Shown piece after piece: positions 10,315-19,687 of a stretch of DNA of 64,000 nt. Under the pieces are notes generated by a model that was not told where the DNA came from, did no database searches, and worked only from the letters and a program-made list of their open reading frames with translations. The stretch is taken from positions 1-64,000 of the forward strand of contig NZ_NERD01000001.1 of NCBI RefSeq assembly GCF_002799155.1. The letters are read 5' to 3'. The number at the start of each line of letters is the position of its first letter. The stretch's first letter is position 1. Source of the stretch: Stenotrophomonas maltophilia (lineage in GTDB: Bacteria > Pseudomonadota > Gammaproteobacteria > Xanthomonadales > Xanthomonadaceae). The translations under genes were made by a program, and so were the position numbers.

Positions 10315-10337
10315 CGTTCACTGCCTGACGCGGGTGA

Positions 10338-13300
10338 TCAGTCGCCCAGGGTCAGCAGCGAGGCGTTGCCGCCAGCGGCGGTGGTGTTCACCGTCACCGT
10401 CTTCTCGGTGGCAAAGCGCAGCAGGTAGTGCGGGCCGCCGGCCTTCGGGCCGGTGCCGGACAGGCCCTGGCCGCCGAACGGCTGCACGCCGACCACCGCA
10501 CCGATCTGGTTGCGGTTGACGTAGACGTTGCCGACATGGACGCCGTTGCTGATGCGGTCGACGGTCTCGTCGATGCGCGAATGCACGCCCAGGGTCAGGC
10601 CGTAGCCGGTGGCGTTGATCTGGTCGATCACCGCGTCGAGCTGGTCGCCCTTCCAGCGGATCACGTGCAGGATCGGCCCGAAGATTTCCTTGTGCAGCTG
10701 GCCCAGATCCTTCAATTCGTACGCGCGCGGGGCGAAGAAGGTGCCGTTGGCCGCTTCGGCCGACAGCTCGGCGGCGGCGATCAGGCGCGCTTCGCGGTCC
10801 ATGCGCTCGGCGTGGTCCTGCAGGATCTTCAGCGCGTCGGCATCAATCACCGGGCCGACGTCGGTGGACAGCAGGCCCGGGTTGCCGACCTTCAGTTCCT
10901 TCATCGCGCCGGCCAGCATGGTCATCACCTTGTCGGCGATGTCGTCCTGCACGAACAGCACGCGCGCGGCCGAGCAACGCTGGCCGGCGGAGGTGAAGGC
11001 CGAACCGATCGCGTCCTTGACCAGTTGTTCCGGCAGCGCCGAGGAGTCGGCGATGAAGGCGTTCTGGCCACCCGTCTCGGCAATCAGCACGCCGATGGCG
11101 GCATCTCGCGCAGCCATCGCGCGGTTGATCGCACGGGCGGTGTCGGTGGAGCCGGTGAAGGCCACGCCGGCCACGCGTGGGTCGGCGGTCAGCGCGGCAC
11201 CGACGGTGGCGCCATCACCCGGCAGGAACTGCACCACCTCGGCCGGCATGCCGGCGTCGTGCAGCAGCTTGACCGCGTAGTAGCCGATCAGGTTGGTCTG
11301 CTCGGCCGGCTTGGCGATGACGCTGTTGCCGGCGGCCAGGGCGGCAGCGACCTGGCCCAAGAAGATCGCCAGCGGGAAATTCCACGGGCTGATGCAGACG
11401 AACACGCCGCGGCCATGCAGCTGCAGTTCGTTGGACTCACCGGTCGGGCTGGGCAGCTTCTCGGCGTGACTGAACTGCTCGCGTGCCTGCTTGGCGTAGT
11501 AGCGCAGGAAGTCCACGGCTTCGCGCACTTCGGCGATGCTGTCGGGCAGGCTCTTGCCCGCTTCCTTCACGCACAGTGCCATGAACTCGGGCATGCGCGC
11601 TTCCAGCTGGTCGGCGGCGTGTTCGAGGATGGCGGCGCGGCTGGCGGCCGGGGTGCGGTTCCAGGCCGGCTGCGCGGCCACGGCATTGGCCAGGGCCTTC
11701 TGCACGGTGGCGGCATCGGCGGCCAGCCACTGGCCGACCACTTCGCGGGTGTCGGCCGGGTTGGTCACCGGCAGCGCGGCGCCGGCCGGGTTGGCGCCCG
11801 GCACCAGCGGGGCGGCCTGCCAGGGCTTTACGGCGGCGTTGATCTGCTCGGCCAGGGCGCGCAGTTCGTTGTCGTTGGCGAGGTTGGCGCCCATGGAGTT
11901 CTTCCTGTCGTGGTTCTGGCTGCGCAGCAGGTCAACCGGCAGCGGGATCTTGGGATGCGGGATCGAAGCGAACGAGGCGACCATCTCGACCGGATCGCGG
12001 ATCAGGTCGGCGATCGGCACGCGCTCGTCGGTGATGCGGTTGACGAAGCTGGAGTTGGCGCCGTTTTCCAGCAGGCGGCGCACCAGGTAGGGCAGCAGGT
12101 CTTCATGCGAACCGACCGGGGCGTACACGCGGCAGGGCAGGCCCAGGCGATCGGCCGGCACCACTTCGGCGTACAGGTCATCGCCCATGCCGTGCAGCTT
12201 CTGGTGCTCGTACACGCCACCGTTGGCAATGCTGCGCACAGCCGCGATGGTGTGCGCATTGTGCGTGGCGAACATCGGGTAGATCGCGTCGGCATGGGTG
12301 AACAGGCGCTTCGCGCATGCCAAATACGACACGTCGGTGTTCTGCTTGCGGGTGAACACCGGGTAGCCCGGATAGCCTTCGATCTGTGCGCGCTTGATCT
12401 CGGCATCCCAGTAGGCGCCCTTGACCAGGCGAACCTGCAGGCGGCGACCGGCGCGGCGCGCCATGTCGGCCAGGTGGTCGATCGTGTACGGCGTGCGCTT
12501 CTGGTAGGCCTGCACGACCACACCAAAGCCATCCCAGCCAGCCAGCGAGGCGTCGGAGAACACCTGCTCGATGATGTCCAGCGACAGTTCCAGGCGGTCG
12601 GACTCTTCGGCGTCGACGGTGCAGCCGATGCCGTAGCTCTTGGCCAGCTGTGCCAGTTCCAGCACGCCCGGCACCAGGTCCTTCAGCACGCGCTCGCGCT
12701 TGGCGTGCTCGTAGCGCGGGTACAGCGCCGACAGCTTGATCGAGATGCCCGGTGCGTTGTTGACGTCGCCGTCCGGACGGCCGCCGCGTGCCTTGTGATC
12801 GCCGCCGATGGCGTGGATCGCACGACGGTAGTCTTCCAGGTAGCGCAGCGCGTCCTTCATGGTCAGCGCGCCTTCGCCCAGCATGTCGAAGGAGTAGCGG
12901 TAGCTGGCGTTGTCGCCCTTGTGCGAGCGCGACAGCGCCTCGCTGATGGTGCGGCCCATCACGAACTGGTGGCCCATGATCTTCATCGCCTGGCGCACGG
13001 CCAGGCGCACCACCGGCTCACCGACGCGACCGACCAGGCGCTTGAACGCGCTGGGCGCATCGGCGCGGGTGGCGTCGTTCATCTGCACCAGCTTGCCGGT
13101 CAGCATCAGGCCCCAGGTGGAGGCGTTGACCAGCACCGAGTCGCTGCCGCCCAGGTGCTTTTCCCAGTCGGCGTCGGCCAGTTTGTCGCGGATCAGCTTG
13201 TCGGCAGTGTCCTGGTCCGGAATGCGCAGCAGCGCTTCGGCCACGCACATCAGCAGCACGCCTTCCTCGCTGCCCAGGTCGTACTGGCGCATGAAGGCTT

Positions 13301-13556
13301 CAATCACGCCCTGGTCCTTGGCGCGCACGCGCACGCGGCCCACGAGGTCGGCGGCCAGCGCCTGCACCTTGGCCTGTTCCTCGGCGGGCAGGCGGGCCTG
13401 CGCCAGCAGCTCGCGGACGTGGCTGGCCTCGTCCTTCAACCACGCATCGGTGATGGCCTGGCGGAACGGGTTGGGGGGCGCCGGCAGTTCCGGCGACAGC
13501 AGCGCGCCGGGACGCGGGGCGTCATGGGCGGCAGGGGAGGAAGAAGGTGCGTTCAT
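10338..13556 (-). CDS. putA: Bifunctional proline dehydrogenase / glutamate-semialdehyde dehydrogenase PutA
   Basis: This enzyme oxidises proline to glutamate in two steps, using FAD then NAD, at the inner membrane. The N-terminal half carries the PRODH barrel, including VKGAYWDAEIKRAQ and the proline-site run ending DVSYLAC. The C-terminal half is an aldehyde dehydrogenase with ETGGQNAF and the nucleophile in SAGQRCSA. At about 1,072 residues it is shorter than the 1,320-residue E. coli protein and lacks the N-terminal ribbon-helix-helix, so it should not autoregulate by DNA binding. The start is taken at ATG 13556. An in-frame ATG at 13595 would add 13 residues, and neither has a convincing Shine-Dalgarno. 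Confidence 0.95.
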   Translation of the reverse strand: MNAPSSSPAAHDAPRPGALLSPELPAPPNPFRQAITDAWLKDEASHVRELLAQARLPAEEQAKVQALAADLVGRVRVRAKDQGVIEAFMRQYDLGSEEGVLLMCVAEALLRIPDQDTADKLIRDKLADADWEKHLGGSDSVLVNASTWGLMLTGKLVQMNDATRADAPSAFKRLVGRVGEPVVRLAVRQAMKIMGHQFVMGRTISEALSRSHKGDNASYRYSFDMLGEGALTMKDALRYLEDYRRAIHAIGGDHKARGGRPDGDVNNAPGISIKLSALYPRYEHAKRERVLKDLVPGVLELAQLAKSYGIGCTVDAEESDRLELSLDIIEQVFSDASLAGWDGFGVVVQAYQKRTPYTIDHLADMARRAGRRLQVRLVKGAYWDAEIKRAQIEGYPGYPVFTRKQNTDVSYLACAKRLFTHADAIYPMFATHNAHTIAAVRSIANGGVYEHQKLHGMGDDLYAEVVPADRLGLPCRVYAPVGSHEDLLPYLVRRLLENGANSSFVNRITDERVPIADLIRDPVEMVASFASIPHPKIPLPVDLLRSQNHDRKNSMGANLANDNELRALAEQINAAVKPWQAAPLVPGANPAGAALPVTNPADTREVVGQWLAADAATVQKALANAVAAQPAWNRTPAASRAAILEHAADQLEARMPEFMALCVKEAGKSLPDSIAEVREAVDFLRYYAKQAREQFSHAEKLPSPTGESNELQLHGRGVFVCISPWNFPLAIFLGQVAAALAAGNSVIAKPAEQTNLIGYYAVKLLHDAGMPAEVVQFLPGDGATVGAALTADPRVAGVAFTGSTDTARAINRAMAARDAAIGVLIAETGGQNAFIADSSALPEQLVKDAIGSAFTSAGQRCSAARVLFVQDDIADKVMTMLAGAMKELKVGNPGLLSTDVGPVIDADALKILQDHAERMDREARLIAAAELSAEAANGTFFAPRAYELKDLGQLHKEIFGPILHVIRWKGDQLDAVIDQINATGYGLTLGVHSRIDETVDRISNGVHVGNVYVNRNQIGAVVGVQPFGGQGLSGTGPKAGGPHYLLRFATEKTVTVNTTAAGGNASLLTLGD

Positions 13557-13830
13557 GCCGGTCCGGCCAGTGGAAAACTTGGCGATTTTAATCATTTTTG
13601 CGGGTTACGGAAGTGCCCCGCAGCCACCTTCGTGAAGTGCTGATAGCCCCTAGCGGCGGTGGATTCAGCGTGTTCAGGCAGGCTGCCATTAATTGTGCTG
13701 AATTCGTCATTCGTGCCGCCGACCTCATGCTGTGTTGCAGCATCGGAAAATGTGTGAATGCACCCTTGCTACCGGCGAGAGGGCGGGGCTACCATCGAGA
13801 CGTTTCCCGCGGCAGGAACGCGGTTGCGAC

Positions 13831-14307
13831 ATGATCGAGGTGCTTCCAGCTCCGGATGGGTCAGGTACGCAGCTGCGGCTGCGTCCCCCACGGGCGCTCG
13901 ATGCCCGGCAGTTCGTCCTGTTGTTCACCGTGTTGTCGGGTGCGATGTGGCTGGTGTCCGCCCTCGGGTGGTTGGCCGGCAATGCATTCGCCCCCCTGTT
14001 CGCGCTGCTGTACAGCCTGGTGCTGGCGGCGGCGCTGCGTGCCTTGTGGCGCAGTGGTGAACGGCAGGAGGAGATCCGGGTAGTGCCGGCGTACGTGGAG
14101 GTCATTCCCGTACCCGGTGGATCGCCGGTGTTCCGGGCCCACCCTCACTGGGTGCGCCTGCTCACCGACGATGAGAGGGTCCGGCTGGCATCCAGCGGCC
14201 GGCAGGTGGAGGTGGGGAGTTTCCTCGCGCCGGCCGAACGCCAGACGCTTGCAGAGACACTTGAAAGCTTGCTCGCCGCCAGCGATGGCGGCAACCGACG
14301 ACGCTAA
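13831..14307 (+). CDS. DUF2244 membrane protein of the cytochrome oxidase locus
   Basis: The function is unknown. The 158-residue protein has two hydrophobic segments (about residues 30-75) followed by a soluble domain typical of DUF2244 (EEIRVVPAYVEV). DUF2244 genes commonly sit beside cytochrome c oxidase genes in proteobacteria, as here, where the stop codon is 11 bases before coxB. The start is ATG 13831. The frame stays open upstream, but the extra residues are not hydrophobic and do not look coding. It probably is the first gene of the cox operon. The 274-base gap to putA has no clear feature beyond possible promoters. Confidence 0.8.
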   Translation: MIEVLPAPDGSGTQLRLRPPRALDARQFVLLFTVLSGAMWLVSALGWLAGNAFAPLFALLYSLVLAAALRALWRSGERQEEIRVVPAYVEVIPVPGGSPVFRAHPHWVRLLTDDERVRLASSGRQVEVGSFLAPAERQTLAETLESLLAASDGGNRRR

Positions 14308-14318
14308 GGGTCTAGGCA

Positions 14319-15272
14319 ATGAAGCAAAGCAGCAGGTGGGGCACGAAGTGCGTTGCAGCGGTCGCCGCCATGGTGGCCGGGGGACTGGTTCCGGCGCTGG
14401 CCTGGGCCCAGGCGGCCGATCCAAAGCCGTGGCAGCTGAACATGGGCAAGGGGGTGACCCAGACCTCGCGCCTGGCCTGGGAATCGAACAATCTCTCGTT
14501 GATCATCTGCACGGTGATCGGCGTCATCGTGTTCGGCGCGATGGCCTACGCCATCTTCAAGTTCCGCAAATCCAAGGGTGCGGTTGCCGCCACCTTCAGC
14601 CACAACACCAAGGCCGAGGTGATCTGGACGGTGATCCCGGTGATCATCCTGATCGTGATGGCGTGGCCGGCCACGGCCAACCTGATCAAGATGTACGACA
14701 CCCGCGATGCCGAGATGACGGTGAAGGTCACCGGCTACCAGTGGATGTGGAAGTACGAATACCTCGGCGAAAACGTCACCTTCACCAGCCGCCTGGACCG
14801 CGAGTCCGACCGGGTGCGCCAGAGTGGCATCGTGCCGACCCGCGAAAGCCACCCACACTACCTGCTGGACGTCGACAACCGCCTGGTGCTGCCGGTCGAT
14901 ACCAAGGTGCGTTTCGTCATCACTTCCGACGACGTGATCCACGCCTGGTGGGTACCGGCGCTGGGCTGGAAGCAGGACGCCATCCCCGGCTTCATCAACG
15001 AGGCCTGGACCAGCATCGAGCAGCCCGGCGTGTACCGCGGGCAGTGCGCCGAGCTGTGCGGCAAGGACCACGGCTTCATGCCGATCGTGGTCGAGGCGGT
15101 GTCCAAGGAGGAATTCAAGCAGTGGCTGGCGCAGCGCAAGCCCGCGCCGCCAGCTGAGCCGACGCCGCCTGCGGCACCTGCCGAACCGGCTGCCCCAACG
15201 GGTGAGGCACCGGCTGCGCCTGCTGCTGCAGAAGCGGGCAGCGCGCCTGCCACCGCAGCGAGCGGAGTGTGA
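14319..15272 (+). CDS. coxB: Cytochrome c oxidase subunit II
   Basis: This subunit accepts electrons from cytochrome c through its CuA centre. The 317-residue protein has a signal peptide, two transmembrane helices (about 57-80 and 100-122) and a periplasmic cupredoxin domain. All CuA ligands are present: His208, Cys243, Glu245, Cys247, His251 and Met254, in the CAELCGKDHGFM block. There is no cytochrome c domain. Instead the last 45 residues are a Pro/Ala-rich tail. The CuA ligands mark a true cytochrome c (aa3-type) oxidase rather than a quinol oxidase. It heads coxBA-(small)-ctaG-coxC. Confidence 0.97.
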   Translation: MKQSSRWGTKCVAAVAAMVAGGLVPALAWAQAADPKPWQLNMGKGVTQTSRLAWESNNLSLIICTVIGVIVFGAMAYAIFKFRKSKGAVAATFSHNTKAEVIWTVIPVIILIVMAWPATANLIKMYDTRDAEMTVKVTGYQWMWKYEYLGENVTFTSRLDRESDRVRQSGIVPTRESHPHYLLDVDNRLVLPVDTKVRFVITSDDVIHAWWVPALGWKQDAIPGFINEAWTSIEQPGVYRGQCAELCGKDHGFMPIVVEAVSKEEFKQWLAQRKPAPPAEPTPPAAPAEPAAPTGEAPAAPAAAEAGSAPATAASGV

Positions 15273-15331
15273 TGTAAAGCCCGCGGCCGCCTGCGGCCGT
15301 GGTGACAACCGATTCTGAGAGGTGTTTTGCA

Positions 15332-16939
15332 ATGGCGCACTCGGCAGTTGGGCACGACGATCACCATCACCAGCAGAGTTTCTTCGAGCGTTGGTTCTTC
15401 TCGACCAACCACAAGGACATCGGCACGCTGTACCTGGGTTTCAGCTTCATCATGTTCATCATCGGTGCGGCGATGAGCGTGGTGATCCGCGCCGAGCTGG
15501 CGCAGCCCGGCCTGCAGTTCGTCAAGCCCGAGTTCTTCAACCAGATGACCACCGTGCATGCGCTGGTGATGATCTTCGGCGGCGTGATGCCGGCCTTCGT
15601 GGGCCTCGCCAACTGGATGATCCCACTGCAGATCGGCGCGCCGGACATGGCGCTGCCGCGCATGAACAACTGGTCGTTCTGGCTGCTGCCGGTGGCCTTC
15701 AGCCTGCTGCTGCTGACCCTGTTCCTGCCCGGGGGGGCGCCGGCCGGTGGCTGGACGTTGTATCCGCCGCTGTCGCTGCAGGGTGGCTACAACGTGGCCT
15801 TCAGCGTGTTCGCCATCCACGTGGCCGGCATCAGTTCGATCATGGGCGCGATCAACATCATCGCCACCGTGCTCAACATGCGTGCGCCCGGCATTGATCT
15901 GCTGAAGATGCCGATCTTCTGCTGGGCCTGGCTGATCACCGCCTTCCTGCTGATTGCGGTGATGCCGGTGCTGGCCGGTGCGGTGACCATGCTGCTGACC
16001 GACAAGTTCTTCGGTACAAGCTTCTTCAACGCCGCCGGTGGCGGTGACCCGGTGATGTACCAGCACATCTTCTGGTTCTTCGGTCACCCCGAGGTCTACA
16101 TCATGATCCTGCCGGCCTTCGGCGTGGTCAGCGAAATCATCCCGACCTTCAGCCGCAAGCCGCTGTTTGGTTACCAGGCGATGGTGTACGCCACCGCCGC
16201 CATCGCGTTCCTGTCGTTCATTGTCTGGGCCCACCACATGTTTACCGTGGGCATGCCGCTGGGCGGCGAGATCTACTTCATGTTCGCCACCATGCTGATC
16301 TCGATCCCGACCGGCGTGAAGGTGTTCAACTGGGTCAGCACGATGTGGCGTGGCTCGCTGACGTTCGAGGCGCCGATGCTGTGGTCGGTGGCCTTCGTCA
16401 TCCTGTTCACCATCGGTGGTTTCTCCGGACTGATGCTGGCCATCGTGGCCGCCGACTTCCAGTACCACGACACCTACTTCGTGGTCGCGCACTTCCACTA
16501 CGTGCTGGTGACCGGCGCGGTGTTCGCGCTGATCGCCGCGGTGTACTACTGGTGGCCGAAGTGGACCGGGCGCATGTACAGCGAGAAGTGGGCCAAGGTG
16601 CACTTCTGGTGGTCGATCGTGTTCGTCAACCTGCTGTTCTTCCCGCAGCACTTCCTCGGCCTGGCCGGCATGCCGCGTCGCATCCCCGATTACAGCGTGG
16701 CCTTCGCCGACTGGAACCTGATCAGCTCGATCGGCGCGTTTGGCATGTTCGTCACCCCGTTCATGATGGCCGCGATCCTGCTGTCCTCGCTGCGCAGCGG
16801 CGAGAAGGCCGAAGCGCGCAGCTGGGAAGGTGCGCGCGGCCTGGAGTGGACGCTGCCGTCGCCGGCACCGGCGCATACCTTCACCACGCCGCCGACCATC
16901 CGCCCGGGGGACCTGGCGCATGACGACATCACGCACTGA
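15332..16939 (+). CDS. coxA: Cytochrome c oxidase subunit I
   Basis: This is the heme a/heme a3-CuB catalytic and proton-pumping subunit (535 residues, twelve helices). The heme ligands are His76 (TTVHALVM) and the histidines of VVAHFHYVL. The CuB/Tyr cross-link motif is WFFGHPEVYIMILP, and AHHMFTVG supplies the other CuB histidines. A histidine-rich stretch (about residues 8-13) precedes the first helix. The start is ATG 15332, preceded by GAGAGGTG. The longer upstream frame lacks support. The preceding 15273-15331 has a short GC-rich hairpin (CCGCGGCCGCCTGCGGCCG) and no gene. Confidence 0.97.
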   Translation: MAHSAVGHDDHHHQQSFFERWFFSTNHKDIGTLYLGFSFIMFIIGAAMSVVIRAELAQPGLQFVKPEFFNQMTTVHALVMIFGGVMPAFVGLANWMIPLQIGAPDMALPRMNNWSFWLLPVAFSLLLLTLFLPGGAPAGGWTLYPPLSLQGGYNVAFSVFAIHVAGISSIMGAINIIATVLNMRAPGIDLLKMPIFCWAWLITAFLLIAVMPVLAGAVTMLLTDKFFGTSFFNAAGGGDPVMYQHIFWFFGHPEVYIMILPAFGVVSEIIPTFSRKPLFGYQAMVYATAAIAFLSFIVWAHHMFTVGMPLGGEIYFMFATMLISIPTGVKVFNWVSTMWRGSLTFEAPMLWSVAFVILFTIGGFSGLMLAIVAADFQYHDTYFVVAHFHYVLVTGAVFALIAAVYYWWPKWTGRMYSEKWAKVHFWWSIVFVNLLFFPQHFLGLAGMPRRIPDYSVAFADWNLISSIGAFGMFVTPFMMAAILLSSLRSGEKAEARSWEGARGLEWTLPSPAPAHTFTTPPTIRPGDLAHDDITH

Positions 16940-16947
16940 GGTGGGGC

Positions 16948-17148
16948 ATGCATAACGAGAGCCCGCTCCCGATCAGTAGCGTCGAGCCAGGCTCGACTGA
17001 CGAAAAGCAGCCGACCAGCGGTCGGCTCTACCCAGGCGGAAGCATCGAGCAGCAGCGCCAGCGTGCGAAGCGCACGGCGATGTGGGTCGGCGCCATCGCC
17101 GTGCTGGTCTACGTCGGCTTCATCCTCAGCGGGGTGATCGGCCGATGA
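16948..17148 (+). CDS. Small single-pass membrane protein of the cox operon
   Basis: This 66-residue protein lies between coxA and ctaG and overlaps ctaG by 4 bases (ATGA), so translation is coupled. It has a polar N-terminal 42 residues and one transmembrane helix (about 44-64). Its position matches the short membrane proteins found here in many proteobacterial cox operons, with a presumed assembly role. Residues about 10-28 are encoded by an inverted pair of GTAG-type REP sequences, which makes this part of the protein look recently acquired. No known catalytic motif is present. Confidence 0.8.
   Translation: MHNESPLPISSVEPGSTDEKQPTSGRLYPGGSIEQQRQRAKRTAMWVGAIAVLVYVGFILSGVIGR
16976..17031. 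repeat. SMAG REP pair inside a coding sequence
   Basis: Two REP-like palindromes lie head to tail in inverted orientation. The first starts GTAG at 16976, with arms GTCGAGCC/GGCTCGAC. The second has arms GCCGACC/GGTCGGC and ends CTAC at 17031. A short ACGAAAAG-type linker separates them. This is the standard S. maltophilia REP-dimer layout, but it lies wholly inside the small cox-operon gene and keeps its reading frame. Confidence 0.8.
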
Positions 17149-17735
17149 GCGAGGCACCGGCCCGCACACCGTCCCGCAGCGCCGGGCTGCCGCGCCTGAT
17201 CGGCGTGGCGGTGGCGGTGTTCCTGCTGACATTCTCGCTGGTGCCGCTGTACCGCATCGCCTGCGAGAAGGTGTTTGGCGTGCGCCTGGAGCGCGGCCCC
17301 GGCGGAGAAGCCAGCGCGGGAGCGGCGTCCGGCAAGCGCACTGTGCGCGTGGAGTTCGATGGCGGGGTCAATTCGCGCCTGCCGTGGTCGTTCCATCCCG
17401 AACAGCTGACCATGGACGTGGTGCCCGGCGAGCTCAACGAGGCGCTGTACTTTGCCCGCAACGACAGCCAGCAGGCGGTGGTCGGCAGCGCGGTGCCTTC
17501 GGTGGCGCCGGCGCGCGCGTCGGGCTTCTTCAGCAAGACCGAATGTTTCTGTTTCACCGCGCAGACGCTGCAGGCCGGCGAGAAGCGCGACATGCCGGTG
17601 CGCTTCATCGTCGATCCGGACCTGCCGCCGGAAATCAAGACGATCACCCTGTCCTACACCTTCTACCGCAACGACGCGCTGTCCGATCGGCTGGCCCCGG
17701 CCGCCACCTCGGAAGGCGCGCACGCCGCACCCTGA
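17145..17735 (+). CDS. ctaG: Cytochrome c oxidase assembly protein CtaG (Cox11)
   Basis: This copper chaperone delivers copper to the CuB site of subunit I. The 196-residue protein has one N-terminal membrane anchor (about 17-37) and a periplasmic immunoglobulin-like domain. The copper-binding Cys134 and Cys136 are in the conserved [10 protein letters not shown] motif. The start codon overlaps the stop of the preceding small gene. It lies 13 bases before coxC. Confidence 0.96.
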   Translation: MSEAPARTPSRSAGLPRLIGVAVAVFLLTFSLVPLYRIACEKVFGVRLERGPGGEASAGAASGKRTVRVEFDGGVNSRLPWSFHPEQLTMDVVPGELNEALYFARNDSQQAVVGSAVPSVAPARASGFFSKTECFCFTAQTLQAGEKRDMPVRFIVDPDLPPEIKTITLSYTFYRNDALSDRLAPAATSEGAHAAP

Positions 17736-17748
17736 CCCGGATACCGAC

Positions 17749-18624
17749 ATGGCCCAGACACCGACCGACGCCAACGTGTACTTCGTCCCGGCCCAGAGCA
17801 AATGGCCGTTCGTGGGTTCCATCGCGATGATGGTGACCATGGTGGGCGTGGCCAGCTGGCTCAACGATGCCAGCTGGGGGCGCTGGACCTTCTACATCGG
17901 CATCGCGATGCTGGTGCTGACCCTGTTCTGGTGGTTCAGCGACGTGGTGCGCGAATCGCAGGCCGGCAACTACAACCACCAGGTCGATGGTTCGTTCCGG
18001 ATGGGGATGATCTGGTTCATCTTCTCCGAGGTGATGTTCTTCGGCGCCTTCTTCGGGGCGCTGTTCTACACCCGCAACCTGGGCCTGTCCTGGCTCAGTG
18101 GCGAAGGCCGCGGCGTGATGACCAACGAGCTGCTCTGGCAGGGCTATTCCGCCGGATGGCCGACCAACGGCCCGGCCGCGATCGGTGGCGCGTTCCAGAC
18201 CATCCCGGCCTGGGGCCTGCCGCTGATCAATACGCTGATCCTGCTGACCTCCGGCGTGACCCTGACCATCGCCCACCACGCGCTGAAGGCGGGCAACCGT
18301 CGCCAGCTGCTGATCTGGCTGGGCCTGACCGTCGTGCTCGGCCTCGGCTTTTTGATCCTGCAGGCGGAGGAGTACATCCATGCCTACAAGGAACTGAACC
18401 TGACGCTTGGCTCGGGGATCTACGGTTCGACGTTCTTCATGCTGACCGGCTTCCACGGCGCGCACGTGCTGCTGGGCACGATCATGCTGATCGTGATGTG
18501 GCTGCGTTCGGCCAAGGGACACTTCACCCGCGACAACCATTTCGGTTTCGAAGCCGCCGCGTGGTACTGGCACTTCGTCGACGTGGTGTGGCTGATGCTG
18601 TTCCTGTTCGTCTACGTGCTTTGA
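17749..18624 (+). CDS. coxC: Cytochrome c oxidase subunit III
   Basis: This is a seven-helix membrane subunit (291 residues) that stabilises the oxidase core and proton uptake. Family segments such as WFIFSEVMFFGAFFGALFY and, near the C-terminus, WYWHFVDVVWLMLF are intact. ATG 17749 follows ctaG by 13 bases. A frame that stays open further upstream through ctaG is a shadow. It is the last structural gene of the coxBA-ctaG-coxC run. A short minus-strand gene follows. Confidence 0.97.
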   Translation: MAQTPTDANVYFVPAQSKWPFVGSIAMMVTMVGVASWLNDASWGRWTFYIGIAMLVLTLFWWFSDVVRESQAGNYNHQVDGSFRMGMIWFIFSEVMFFGAFFGALFYTRNLGLSWLSGEGRGVMTNELLWQGYSAGWPTNGPAAIGGAFQTIPAWGLPLINTLILLTSGVTLTIAHHALKAGNRRQLLIWLGLTVVLGLGFLILQAEEYIHAYKELNLTLGSGIYGSTFFMLTGFHGAHVLLGTIMLIVMWLRSAKGHFTRDNHFGFEAAAWYWHFVDVVWLMLFLFVYVL

Positions 18625-18644
18625 CCGCGCACGCATCGGTGGCC

Positions 18645-18863
18645 TCAGCCGCCGATGCCGTGCGGTTTGATCCAGCCCATGTAGATGCTCACGATCACCA
18701 GCAGGATCAATGCCACCGATACCGCGATGCGGCGGGTCAGTGCGTTGACCGTGCGCTTGGTCTGGCCGCGGTCGACCAGCAGGTAATACAGGCCGGCGCC
18801 CAGATTCCAGACGATGACGATCAGAAACGCGATTACCAGCAGGGTCTTCAGCGAATCACTCAT
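18645..18863 (-). CDS. DUF2909 twin-transmembrane protein
   Basis: This is a 72-residue protein with two transmembrane helices (about 6-30 and 45-65) and a basic connecting loop. It matches DUF2909, a small family regularly found next to cytochrome c oxidase and surf1 genes in gammaproteobacteria, as in the Pseudomonas cluster. It is on the strand opposite to the cox genes, between coxC and surf1. The start is ATG 18863, the only one giving a membrane protein of normal length. The function is unknown, with cox assembly inferred from context. Confidence 0.85.
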   Translation of the reverse strand: MSDSLKTLLVIAFLIVIVWNLGAGLYYLLVDRGQTKRTVNALTRRIAVSVALILLVIVSIYMGWIKPHGIGG

Positions 18864-18920
18864 GCGCGGCTCGAGGGCAGGGTGGATGCGCCTATCTGAC
18901 CGCGTTTGCGCGGACTTGTC

Positions 18921-19640
18921 ATGATGCGCCAGCACACGCGCGTGATCGGATGGCTGCTGGCGGTGCTGGCGATGGCCGGTTTCAGCGCGTTGGGGCTGTG
19001 GCAGCTGCAGCGCATGCATGCCAAACAGGCAATGTTGGATGCACAAGGTCCAGCGGTGGCACAGGCGCTGCCGCTGTCGCAGGCACTGGCGGCGCCCGGC
19101 GCGTTGCACGGCGTGGCCGACCACGGCCGCTTCCTGCCCGGCGTGGTGCTGCTGGACAATCAGACCCGGCATGGCCGCGCCGGGGTGAAGATCTATCGCC
19201 CCTTCCGCAGTGACGATGGCAGCGTGCTGCTGGCCGACCTCGGCTGGCGCGCACTGCCGCCGGATCGCACGCTGCCGGATGTGCAGGCGCCGCCTTCGCC
19301 GGTGGCGGTGCGTGGGTTGTTGGCGCCGCCGCCGTCGGCGGGACTGGCATTGGGCCCGGCGTTCTCCGCTACCGATGAGGCCGGGCGTTGGCTGGCCAGC
19401 CGGTTGCCCGCCGACGGGCTGGCGGCGGCGCTTGGCCTACCGGCATTGCCCGACCGCGTGCTGCGGCTGGACCCCGCGCTGCCGTTCGGCGACGAACGCG
19501 ATCTGGACCTGCTGCCGAACACGCTGCCGCCGCAGCGTCACCTGGGCTACGCCGTGCAGTGGTTCGGCCTGGCCCTGACCGTGCTGGTGGTCGCGCTGGT
19601 GCTGGAGTGGCGCAGCAGGCGCCCCGTCGTCCGGCAGTAA
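18921..19640 (+). CDS. SURF1 family cytochrome oxidase assembly protein
   Basis: This is an inner-membrane protein (239 residues) that assists heme a insertion into subunit I. The SURF1 topology is evident: an N-terminal helix (about 8-28) followed by the signature GLWQLQR, a periplasmic domain, and a C-terminal helix preceded by HLGYAVQWFGLAL. Two ATGs (18921 and 18924) are adjacent. A TTG at 18906 is in frame but has no ribosome site. It opens the second arm of the locus: surf1, an unnamed gene, ctaA, ctaB. Confidence 0.92.
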   Translation: MMRQHTRVIGWLLAVLAMAGFSALGLWQLQRMHAKQAMLDAQGPAVAQALPLSQALAAPGALHGVADHGRFLPGVVLLDNQTRHGRAGVKIYRPFRSDDGSVLLADLGWRALPPDRTLPDVQAPPSPVAVRGLLAPPPSAGLALGPAFSATDEAGRWLASRLPADGLAAALGLPALPDRVLRLDPALPFGDERDLDLLPNTLPPQRHLGYAVQWFGLALTVLVVALVLEWRSRRPVVRQ

Positions 19641-19687
19641 CGGCTGCTGGCCGGCATCCCTTACCCAACCATGAGAAAATGTCCCGC

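Noticed and set aside
10428..13643. A 1071-codon open frame on the plus strand opposite putA
   Set aside because: The minus strand encodes a full PutA with all motifs. The opposite frame has low-complexity Gly/Ala/Val/His composition and no domain. It is an antisense shadow of high-GC codon use.
14858..16936. A 692-codon minus-strand frame opposite coxB/coxA
   Set aside because: It is His/Gln/Arg-rich with no family and lies opposite two unmistakable oxidase genes.
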